DNA from: Progne subis subis
Taxonomy: Eukaryota > Chordata > Aves > Passeriformes > Hirundinidae
Assembly (NCBI GenBank): GCA_022316685.1
Contig: JAKJHU010000033.1
Coordinates: forward strand, 1,168,321-1,232,320
Length of the DNA stretch: 64,000 nt
Direction: 5' to 3'
The notes under the pieces were generated by a model. It had not been told where the DNA came from, did not search any database, and worked only from the letters and a program-made list of their open reading frames with translations. Positions 23,902 through 33,000 of the stretch are shown here, one piece after another. Both the position numbers and the translations under genes were made by a program. The number at the start of each line of letters is the position of its first letter. Position 1 is the first letter of the stretch.

Positions 23902-24237
23902 TCCCAGAATATTTTGACCTGGAAGGGACCCACAAGGACCATCGAATCCAACTCTCTGCCTGCACAAGACATCGTCAAGAATTAAACATCCTCAGTGTGT
24001 CTGAGCGTGCTTTCCAAATGCTTCTTGAACTCAGGCAGGCTTGGTGGTATGATCACTTCTTTGGAGAGCCTGTTCCAGTGCCCAGCCAGAACCTTTTCCT
24101 AATATCCACCCTCGACCGCCCCTGACACAACTTCAAGCCTTTTCCTCGGGTCCTATCTCTGATTGCCAGAGAGAAGAGATCAGTGCCTGCCCCTCCTGTT
24201 GCCCTTGCGAGGAAGTTGCGTACAGCGACGAGGATGG
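23902..24237 (-). mobile_element. CR1 LINE 3' fragment, antisense
   Basis: Read on the + strand this is the reverse of a CR1 tail. It has the diagnostic blocks ACCTGGAAGGGACCCACAAG, a CATCGAATCCAACTC block, CCAAATGCTTCTTGAACTC, GAGCCTGTTCCAGTGCCC, CCTTTTCCTAATATCCA and AGAGAAGAGATCAG-GCCTGCCCCTCC, in CR1 order. The element's 3' end is at about 23902 and its truncated 5' end at about 24237, so it is a typical 5'-truncated copy of roughly 335 bp. It directly abuts the CpG island upstream of TRIM8. CR1 is the dominant non-LTR retrotransposon of birds and supports the avian assignment. Confidence 0.93.
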
Positions 24238-24816
24238 TGCCCAGCACCAGCTGTGACCCAGATGTGCACCGGTTCCAGGGCAATCAGCCTTTTTATGGAC
24301 AGGCACCGTGAGCAGCGCTGGCCGCGCAGGGATGCTGGTGGCCAAGCAGGGCGGCCCTACGGGACACCCCGAGCCCGGTCTCCTCCAGGGCAGCGGCGGA
24401 GGTCGGCGCCGGGCCCCACCGCCGGCCGCGTCCCCTTTACGGCGGGGCGGGGCGGGGCGGGGGCGGTGCCCGTGACGCTCGGGGCGGTCCCGCGGGCGGG
24501 GCGGGGCCGCTCCCGCCGCAGCGCAGCGGCAGCTCCGAGGCGGCGGCGGCGGCAGCGCCCGGCGAGACCCACCGGCACCGGCGCCTCCGCTCCGCCCCCC
24601 CACCCCGGCCGGCTCCCGAGCGGGGCGGGGCGCGCCCGTCCGCACCCCCTTCCCCGGTTGATCGATCCCCGCGGCCGCCGCCCCCATGGCCGCCCCGCCC
24701 GCCCCCCGCCGCCGCCCCGGCCCCCCGCGCCGGGGCTGAGCCCGAGGCGCCGCCTCCCCCTTCCCCTTCCCGCTGCGGGGATCCGCGCCCCCACCCGCCT
24801 CGCTCCTCGTTCCCCG

Positions 24817-24844
24817 CCCCCCCCCCCCCCCCCCCCCCCCCCCC
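24817..24844. repeat. Poly-C run (28 C)
   Basis: A pure C homopolymer lies within the CpG island. Its true length is uncertain, because such runs are error-prone in sequencing. It could form an i-motif or, on the other strand, a G-quadruplex. Confidence 0.85.
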
Positions 24845-25080
24845 GGCTCCCCCGGCCGCGGCCGCCTCCCCGGGGGCGGCGGGAGGAAGCCGGGGCGTGG
24901 GGCTCCGGCGCCCAGGGCGACCCCAAGATGGCTGGAGGCGGCGGGGGCGGGCGCGGGGGGCTGTGCTGAGCGGCCCCGCCGGGACGGGACGGCTCGGCTC
25001 GGGCTCGCCTGGCCCCGCAGCCCCTCCGCAGAGCCTCGCTGGGCAGGCGGAAGAAGTGGCTCCCGGGAGCGGGGTTCTGG

Positions 25081-25134
25081 TGACTTTATAATTTCTTTTT
25101 TTTTCTTTTTTTCAATACCCTTTTTTTTTCTTCT

Positions 25135-25169
<35 letters not shown>
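25081..25169. repeat. T-rich tract ending in 33 T
   Basis: Mixed T-rich simple sequence ends in a pure T run at 25137-25169. Further runs follow at 25662-25689 (28 T) and 25715-25731 (17 C). Together they make the inferred TRIM8 leader region unusually homopolymer-rich. Confidence 0.9.
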
Positions 25170-25172
<3 letters not shown>

Positions 25173-25658
25173 GCGCTCCCGGTCTCCGCTCTCAGCCGGG
25201 CAGCTCAAGATGGCTGAGAGCTGACTCGGCTCTCCCGGAACCGCTCGCTCCGGCCGGCTCCTCCCGGCTGCCCGCCGCCGCCTCGCCCCTTCCCGGCGGG
25301 GCCGCGCCGGGGAAGGCAGCGCTCCGCCGCCGGCTCGGGCACCGTCCGTGCGCCCCAAAGCATTGTTACCGTCGGGGGCTTGCGACCCCCGGGCCGGCCA
25401 TGAGAGCGGACTAGGACGGACCCCGTCGGGCGCCTTTTTCCCCCTAGCCCTAGTGGGAAGTGGGAGCAGGTTGATTTGGGGTCCACGGGGCTCAAAACCC
25501 CCCGTGGCAAAGCCCGTCCCCTCTCCCATCCCTCTCCGGGAGCGTTGGAGGAGCTGGGCGGGCTGTGCTGAGCTGGGGTTTGCTCTGAATGACCGAGCTC
25601 TCCCATTCAAGACCTCGCAATCTCGAAGCAGGCGAGGGGGCTTTTTTTCCTTCTCTCT

Positions 25659-25689
<31 letters not shown>

Positions 25690-26152
25690 CCCCCTCTGTC
25701 TTGTCTTCCGTCTTCCCCCCCCCCCCCCCCCTTTTTTATTTTTTTTTTCCCCTGCTGCTCCTATGATTTAGAAGCAAATCTCAGGGGCTGCGGAGAGAAT
25801 TCGTTTTTCTGCCATCGTCATCGTTGCTATTATTATTATTTTTTTAATCTTCCTCCTTTTCCCGTTTTGGATCTTAACCCCTTTGATCTGTTTCCTTTAA
25901 AAGACTCTGATTCCCAACTCCCATCAGGGGGAGAGGGAGGGGAAATACAGGGAAGGAAAAAAAAAAGCCCGAGCGAGTCGCTGCCCTCAGCTGTTGGCCA
26001 GGTTTGGTGGGGGACAAAAGTCCCTTTAAAATATTGAATGTCAGTTGCAAACCTAAGAAAAGAAAAATCTGATCTGGAGCGCTAAATTTAGGAGCTTTAT
26101 ATGGAACTTGGACTCTGCTGCTGGATTTTGTATGGATTTTTTTCAACCTTTG

Positions 26153-26440
26153 GTGAGTTTCAGTTCACCTTCTGGGGTAAAAAGGAGCAAATGGCTTTTA
26201 GGGGTGGTTAGGACTTTGGGCTGTAAGTCCAACAGGATCATGCTGGGGCGGGTTTAACCATTTGTGTTGCTTTTTTAACAAAGCCATGGGTACGTTGCGT
26301 TTTCTTGCCGGATATTCCTAGAGTGCTGCTCTGTGGTTTATTTTATCCCCGATTTTAAAATCTGCTGCGGTTTATTATTTATGGCGCGTGCTGCGGGGAG
26401 GGGGGAGCCTATCCGTTCACCCTCAGCCTTCCCCTTTCAG
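26153..26440 (+). other. TRIM8: Possible TRIM8 5'-UTR intron
   Basis: A strong donor-like sequence (TTG|GTGAGT) sits at 26150-26158 and a strong acceptor-like tract (CTTCCCCTTTCAG|GG) ends at 26440, 86 nt before the TRIM8 start codon. Splicing them would join an upstream non-coding exon starting in the CpG island to the coding exon, and would remove an upstream ATG at 26381. This is inferred from splice-site appearance only. Confidence 0.35.
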
Positions 26441-26479
26441 GGAGGACAGACCCCGGCGTCCGCCCCTAGACCGCACTGA
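26381..26479 (+). other. Upstream ORF of 32 codons in the unspliced TRIM8 leader
   Basis: An ATG at 26381-26383 opens a frame ending in TGA at 26477-26479, 47 nt before the TRIM8 ATG. It would be present only in transcripts that do not use the acceptor at 26440. Its product has no recognised similarity; any role would be translational control. Confidence 0.3.
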
Positions 26480-26526
26480 GCGACCGAAGCGGCTGGGGGG
26501 AAACGTCGACAGAGCTGCCGGCAGAG

Positions 26527-27096
26527 ATGGCCGAGAATTGGAAGAACTGCTTCGAAGAGGAGCTCATCTGCCCCATTTGCCTGCACGTCTTTGTGGAGCC
26601 GGTCCAGCTGCCCTGCAAGCACAACTTCTGCCGGGGCTGCATCGGGGAGGCGTGGGCCAAGGAGTCGGGCTTGGTGCGGTGCCCGGAGTGCAACCAGGCC
26701 TACAACCAGAAGCCCAACCTGGAGAAGAACCTGAAGCTCACCAACATCGTGGAGAAGTTCAACTCCCTCAACCTGGAGAAGCCCCCCTCGGTCCTGCACT
26801 GCGTCTTCTGCCGCCGGGGCCCGCCGCTGCCTGCCCAGAAGATCTGCTTGAGGTGCGAGGCTCCGTGCTGCCAGTCCCACGTCCAGACCCACCTGCAGCA
26901 GCCCTCCACGGCCCGGGGGCATCTCCTGGTGGAGGCGGAGGACGTGCGGGCCTGGAGCTGCCCCCAGCACAACGCCTACCGCCTGTACCACTGCGAGGCC
27001 GAGCAGGTGGCCGTCTGCCAGTTCTGCTGCTACTACAGCGGGGCCCACCAGGGACACTCGGTCTGCGACGTGGAGATCCGCCGCAATGAGATCCGG
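26527..27096 (+). CDS. TRIM8: TRIM8 coding exon 1: RING finger and two B-boxes
   Basis: This exon encodes residues 1-190 of TRIM8, an E3 ubiquitin ligase. The ATG at 26527 has a strong context (G at -3, G at +4), and the N-terminus MAENWKNCFEEELICPIC is the known TRIM8 start. The RING is a complete C3HC4 set: C15, C18, C30, H32, C35, C38, C52 and C55. B-box 1 spans about 92-132 (C92, C95, C107, C110, C115, H118, H122 and others). B-box 2 spans about 145-180 (C145, H148, C156, C164, C167, H174, H177). The RING recruits the E2 and the B-boxes assist assembly. In mammals TRIM8 adds K63-linked chains to TAK1, binds SOCS1 and PIAS3, stabilises p53 and forms nuclear bodies. The donor is GTGAGT at 27097; phase is 0. 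Long frames overlapping on both strands are shadows of this GC-rich exon. Confidence 0.98.
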
Positions 27097-27665
27097 GTGA
27101 GTCCAACCATCCTGGACACCTGGGTTTGCCCAGCACCACCCAGCCACCCGTTTCCCTTTTCCCTGCTGCGTCCGTTCCCCCGTGTTTGTGTAGGACCTAC
27201 GTAAAATCCATCCTGGCGCTGCTCCTCCTTCTGCCCGGGGTCCCCCTGTGGCAGACATGTTGGGTGGCCTCCCAGCCAAGCAGTGACAGAGCCCATGGGT
27301 GCCAGGGGGGCTCCCCAGGGAAGGTGTCTGTGCTGGGAAGCCTTTGTAGCCATTGAGATGGGGGACCTACGGCCCCTTGGGTGTGCGCTCTGCAGGCAAG
27401 GGTTGAGGTCTTGGGCCAGGGGCGTTTGGAGGGACCGTGTGCCAGGTTTGTTCTGGGCTATGCAGCTGTTTGGAGGGAGGCAGAAGAGCTGCCTGCATCT
27501 GAGGTCGAGTCACCCCAAAGCTGGGCTTCCTTGGAGGACAAAGCGGCTGCAGGAGTGGATCCTGTCCATTGTAAGGCTTGTGAATGTCAAACTGCCTGTT
27601 CTTCCCACTGCCTCCCACTGGGGCCTGTGGCCGCCATCCTCTTCCCCCCAGCAATGGAAGAGGTT

Positions 27666-27701
27666 CGTGTCAGAGACCTGTGACGTGTCAGAGACCCGTG
27701 A
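27666..27701. repeat. 18-bp tandem duplication carrying CRE-like TGACGT cores
   Basis: CGTGTCAGAGACCTGTGA (27666-27683) is followed directly by CGTGTCAGAGACCCGTGA (27684-27701), differing at one base. Each copy leads into a TGACGT half-site, the core of a CREB/ATF site (TGACGTG then TGACGTC). It sits 0.6 kb into TRIM8 intron 1. Confidence 0.85.
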
Positions 27702-28019
27702 CGTCTCACTGGTGGGGATTCAGTCCTGGGGTTTGGCCAAATAATGCGATTTTTATTGGGGGGCACAGGGCCGTCCCTCTCCTTAGAGCAGCTTGGGCTG
27801 TTGTTCTGGATTCGAGGGAAAGCGGGTCTGTATTTTGCTCTGGGCCAGGCCATCTGGCAGGAGCTTTCACCTCTGGCTCCCCACCCTCCAGTTCCTGGCA
27901 GGCATTTACCAGCCCTGCGGCCAGCCCTGCCATGACCCTTCTGCCACCTTCCCCCTTTTCAGGGCTGCCCCTCCGCTCCCCCTCCGACCCTTCGAAAGAG
28001 GCTCGGCGCTTGTCTGCCG

Positions 28020-28134
28020 AATAAATATTTAACAATGAATTGAATGGTGATTACTGTAAAATGGGGATGATTTCCTGTGTATTTCAATGTTGCCAAAATG
28101 AGTCACCATTTAGCAATAAAAAAAAAAAAAAAAA
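28020..28134 (+). promoter_or_regulatory. TRIM8: Candidate intronic polyadenylation signals
   Basis: AATAAA occurs at 28020-28025 and again at 28115-28120, the latter merging into an A run up to 28134. Both lie about 0.8-0.9 kb after the in-frame stop that TRIM8 exon 1 meets if its donor is not used. Early polyadenylation here would produce a short RING/B-box-only message. Use of these signals is inferred. Confidence 0.3.
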
Positions 28135-29920
28135 GAAGTCATAAATAAAAATTGCAGTATAATTACTTTCCAATTGGATGGCCAGGCCTGGGAGTGGGGT
28201 GGGGGGGGTGCAGCTCTGTGTAGAGAGGAGCCAGCCTGAGCTCACAGGAAGGTTATTTTCTTCTCCAGGTTTTTTGGGGGAAAACCAGGGACCTCCGTGG
28301 AGGTGCCAGCAGCTCCGCCACACATGCTGGAAGGGGAAAGACCCAGTCAGTCTTTTGGAGAAGCGCTTTTCTGCTTCTATTTATAGGGAGTCATTTTGGT
28401 TTCCCTCTGCCAGGGTGGGGAGCCACCTCGGGAGGGCTGTGCAGGGCTGGGATGGGGTTCGCATGTGCATCTCCCAGGAGCCTTAGCCAGGGACCAAAAC
28501 TATTTTTCCAGGTCCTCTTCCAGGACACTTTGATCTCATTTATTCCCGCTCTTGCTGCGTGTTTTTTTTTGTTCTTGCTGCCGTTGTTACGGCTGGATGT
28601 TCGCCGCTTCTTGCGGATGCACGCCGCTAATGACCTGGCAGAAATCTGCCACCGGCTAGGCTGGATTTTGGCCCTGGCTTGAAATTTTAGGGTATGTGGC
28701 CAGACACCAAAAGTGTTAGACGGCTGTATCGTAGAGCCACGGTATTATTTTGTGACCTTGGCCAAATCCCTCGGTACCTCCATCGCCGCGTTATTTTAAT
28801 TTCCTTTCTCTGTGATGATAAGCTCGTCTCTTCCCGCTGGGCGCGTGGCTGGATTGGGTGCACGGAGTCTGGGTCAATGAAGGACAGCACCAAGCTGGGG
28901 GACGGTGTGCCCGAAGGATCCCCCCTATAGCTGAAGCAGCTCTTCCGTGAAGTGGCTGGGGTTGGGATGAGGCCCTGGGAAAAGCACCCAGCAGGTTGCC
29001 AGCCCTCGCTCCGTGGCCGTGGCTAGGTCTCTGGCTGAAAGCTGCCCGTCGCCAGCCAGCAAGGAAGGTGGCCTGGTCGGCTCCTGAATTAGGGTGCATG
29101 AGCTCAGCCGGTGACGCGGGAACTCGGGCCCGGGATTCCTGGCCGCTTGCTCACCCTGCAGCGGCGGTGAGCCGCACTTGGAGCATCCCGGGAAAGATGG
29201 ACTGGGGCTGGGAGGCAGATGAGTAACGCTGGGCTTGGGAGGTCCGGGAGGGGGGGAGCCCATTGTGAGAGGTTTGTTCCGTGTGTGGCTTGTGTTCAGA
29301 AAGCCGTTAATTGAGAAATGAGTCAAAGTTGGGAGGATCAGAGCCCTGACCTTGGTGCGGGGGACTCGCAAGTGTGGGGGTTGCAACATCGACTCACTGT
29401 GGAGGGGGTGGCCCCCATGGCCCAGAGGAGGGACTGGAGCCTGCAAACACGCTCCCCATAAACTCTGCTTTTTTAGCAATTTATTCTTCTGACAGTGCTG
29501 CCAGCCGTCCTGGAAAGGCACCTTACCCCTGGTTACAGACCGGTTTGAAGGGGAAAAGGGGCTCAAAACAGCACCAGTGCTTTGTCAGCTGAGCTGGCAG
29601 TTGGGGCAGAAGTGCTCTGGCTGGCTGAGGGAGGCTGGAGGTAGATGTCTGCTGGAGGAAAGTGGGTGTCTGTGCAGGGCTTACCCAAAGTGGAACATGT
29701 GCGTGGTGAGTTTGGGGGAAGGACCCTGATCAGCGTTAGGTGCTGCACAAACCCGCAGAGCCCTGGCTCGGAATTAGTTGAACTCCACAGTGCAACTGGT
29801 AATACAAACAGTAAATAAAATATGTGGTTAATCTTTCTTTCGTGGGCGTATAAAGCGCTTACCTCCCCTTCCCCCCATGAGATGTTTTCTCCTTTGTTTC
29901 CTGTTTTTGTAGCACTTAAA

Positions 29921-29960
29921 GAGGAGAGGGGAGGAAGAAAGAGGAGAGGGGAGGAAGAAA
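29921..29960. repeat. 20-bp exact tandem duplication
   Basis: The purine-rich unit GAGGAGAGGGGAGGAAGAAA occurs twice without change (29921-29940 and 29941-29960), just before the long T run in TRIM8 intron 1. Confidence 0.95.
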
Positions 29961-29981
29961 AGCCAACAAGGCACCCTCTTT

Positions 29982-29983
<2 letters not shown>

Positions 29984-30055
<72 letters not shown>
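29984..30055. repeat. Poly-T homopolymer (72 T)
   Basis: Seventy-two consecutive T are preceded by a short T-rich lead. This is exceptional for bird DNA, where poly-A-tailed retroposons are scarce. The true length is uncertain for technical reasons. Confidence 0.9.
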
Positions 30056-30057
<2 letters not shown>

Positions 30058-33000
30058 TCTTGTCATTATGTTTGTGTCAAGGTCTCAAAATGAAACATTT
30101 TTTTATTCCATCTTTGCCTTTGCTGCCCCAGCCACGTGCCTCCTGCCTGCATGGGGAACCCTACTTCTAAGGCTGAAAAAGAAGGTTGCTCCAGTGCAAG
30201 GCTGATGTGTTGCTTTTTATTTTTTCTCCATTAAAAAGGGGGAAAAAACGTTGCTGGGGTTGGAGTATGGGTAAGAATTCAGCAGTCAGAGAAAGAGAGA
30301 CTCACTTGCGGGGTATTACCATGGTTGCCCTGTCTTTGTGTTGATTGAGGCCAGGTACGTCTGAGCTTGCTCAGAGGTTTCCCAGCTGCCTGTCCTCAGC
30401 TAGAGGTGCCACCAGTGGAAAAGGGCCTGGGTAGAGAGGCTCTGTTTCTGTTTTATTTTGGAGGAAGGAGATAGATTTTCCCCCTGTCCTAGCTTCCTAG
30501 AAATCCCTTCACATTCTGAAGATGTCTGGTGGCTTTGAACATTCAGTGGGAGAAAATGCGTTGTGGTGCCGAGACCGGGAGGAAAACATTGGGAATCCTC
30601 CTGCAGGGGTGTAGGAACAGCATCCAGCACTGTCCACGGGGCAGTGCAAGTTCAGCAAATCCAGGGGGACAGGGACCAGGCTGCTGAGTCCATCTGCAAC
30701 TCATTGGTTTTGGCCTTGCTTTCTTGGCAGCACCCCACATAAGGCCAAGTCGTATGCTTTCTAAATTATGAGAACAAGGAAAGGTGAGTGCTTGGTAGGA
30801 GCACAGGAAGAGGTAGATCTCAAGTCTGTACCAGAAGCTCTAGTTCTTTGCCAGCTTTGGCCACCACTGAGTCCCACATGGCATCCCCATGCTGCCATCT
30901 GGGCCAGGGATGTTTTGCTGGAACCAAGGGAGTCCCACCAGTGGGAAAGCTCGGTGTCAGCTTCACTGCCAGGCTTCTGGCATGGGCTGCTCTAGGTTGT
31001 TTTACTCTGAAACAGGTTTGGTAACTTGTGATGGACTGGATTTTTACAGGCTTACTTATTTTCCAGATGACTTGTTTATGAGGAGCACGGCACGCAGCTC
31101 ACTGCAGGCATTGTGAGTGCAAGTGCCCAAGTGCTTGAGTGCTAATTTAGCTCTTGTGGCTGTAGGTGGTGTGGCTGGTGCCTGGCAGGCATTTTCTGTG
31201 GCACTCTTTGAGCATACCTGGTCCCCAGACAACTTTTGCAGCAGGTCCTACAAAGCAGGAGTTGTGCAGCTTCTCCCTGCACCCTCCATCTGAACTTCTA
31301 CAGCACCCCAGAACTGAACTGCCAGCCTAGCCCAAGGGTTAGGTCAGCCTAACCCAGCTCTCTCCTTCCCTGGCTTTGCTTATGTCCTAATTCCTGCCCC
31401 GGGGCCTCAGGAATATGGCACTGAGCACCTAAATGTGGCTGATCATCGTGCTCTAGGATGCTGTCAGCTGGTGAAGCTACCATGATGAGCACTGACTTCT
31501 TGGGCCTTGGGCAGTGGCAGAAATCCCAGCACCCACCTAGCCTGGCTCCCTGGCTCCGTGCCACTCACCACATCGATCTGTCAGGCTTTGCTGCTTTGTG
31601 TTCTCAGGAGCAGCAGATTTCAGTTCAAGCTGTAGCAGCCCGAGCTGCCCTAGAGAAGTCTGGGGGGACTGAGCCACCCTGCTGCAAATCCCTCTGGGTT
31701 TGCTGGCCAAGCAGCAGTGGTATCTTGGCAGTCCCAGATCTTTGGCTGAACTGAAGCAGTCTCCTGCCTCCGCAAGGTTTGGATTAAAGGCTTTTCCCTG
31801 CTGCTTTCTTGCTAAGCTTGAGCATTTTCTGTGCCCTCAGCCCGTCAGGTTGCCAGTGGTTGGTTGCTCCAGACCTGCAGCTGCAAGTCTTTTGTGTAGA
31901 GTCAATCCGAGAAGTGACAGCAGAGATGGAGGATGCTGGGAGGCAGCCTGGTGGGTTGGTGGGAGGGAGGAGACTTGCGTGGAGGGGACAGCCCTGGTGA
32001 AGGAGTAGAACAGGGGCTGCTGTGGAGAATGCTCTCTTCCCGTAGGGGACAGTGCGGTGTATATAGTGGGTGTCGGAGAGTGAGGTGGAAAGAGGAGACA
32101 TAAGGAAAGGTTCACCTGAGGACCTTGAGCTGCTTTGCAAGGAATAGCAACAAAACGTAGCCCTGGCCTACCTAAAGCTTCCCAACTTGAAGCTCTCCCT
32201 CAGCAGTGACTTTGAATGAGTCCCTGAGACAGAGGTGTCGTGAACTAGGAGGTCTAAGCTCAGCTTTGTCCGGTGAAGAGGGCATAATGAACTTAGCGCA
32301 GACCCATGTTTAACCCAAATCTATCATGTGATACTTATATGAGCATCATGAGTCTGCTGGCATGGAGGTGATCAGTATGCTGTTCTCCTCAAGCCCATGA
32401 GCATGATGGAGAGGGAGAAATAGACAAGAACTGCAGTGGGTCACCCTGGACTTCTCTCCACCCCTCAGCCTCATGCCTTGCACGTGGGAGCCTGGGTGAG
32501 CCCTTCAAGGAATGCACAAGTCCCAGGACTGTCCTTCCCTTCTTCTCCCCTCCCCTTGCTCCAACAAAGCACTGTTCTCAAGGTCCTGCCAGAGGAGCAG
32601 CCTCTCTGCTGCTTTGGTCTTTGCCTTGGAGCCAAGGAGTTGCCTCTGTCCCCATCTGAGCAGGAGGAGCAGAAGAGGGGCTGGCAAAGGGGGTGGGAGG
32701 AGAAGGCAGATTTCCATGTCTCACAAAGGGCACAAGCGATCAGATTCGTGCAACTGCCCAAGAATAAAGAGGCTCTTACAGTGCTGGCTGCCCTGACCTC
32801 TCTCCTCTCTGCTCCAGAGGACAGCGTGTGACCACACAGGGATTTCTTAGCTGTACTTGGGAGGCGGGCAGCGGGTTTTCTATACCCAGATCTGTCTGCA
32901 GCTTGCCTTGCAGCATATTGGCCTATTTTTGGCTCGTTACCTGTCTGTTTATTGGAAATCTTGGTACATGGTGATAATTTCTTCTTTTCTTCTCTTTAAT

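Larger units (their letters stand above)
24300..25450 (+). promoter_or_regulatory. TRIM8: CpG island, probable TRIM8 promoter
   Basis: CG dinucleotides are very dense, in contrast to all neighbouring DNA. Several GC boxes of GGGGCGGGGC type (Sp/KLF sites) occur, for example at 24441-24466, 24488-24510 and 24618-24635. Two AAGATGGC motifs (24925-24932 and 25207-25214) match the YY1 core often found just downstream of TATA-less start sites. No TATA box is obvious. The island lies 1.1-2.2 kb upstream of the TRIM8 start codon, so transcription probably starts here and runs through an untranslated leader. A divergent non-coding transcript is also possible. Confidence 0.65.

Noticed and set aside
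24163..24969. 268-aa plus-strand and overlapping minus-strand frames over the CpG island
   Set aside because: Pro/Arg/Gly-rich composition follows from CpG-dense DNA, part lies in the CR1 fragment, and there is no domain.
26388..27089. 233-aa plus-strand frame overlapping TRIM8 exon 1
   Set aside because: It starts at a GTG, is out of frame with TRIM8 and is rich in Pro/Gly/Arg, as expected of an alternative frame in GC-rich coding DNA.
26437..27279. 280-aa minus-strand open frame opposite TRIM8 exon 1
   Set aside because: It is the antisense shadow of a GC-rich coding exon, with no recognisable domain and low-complexity Gly/Leu/Val content.
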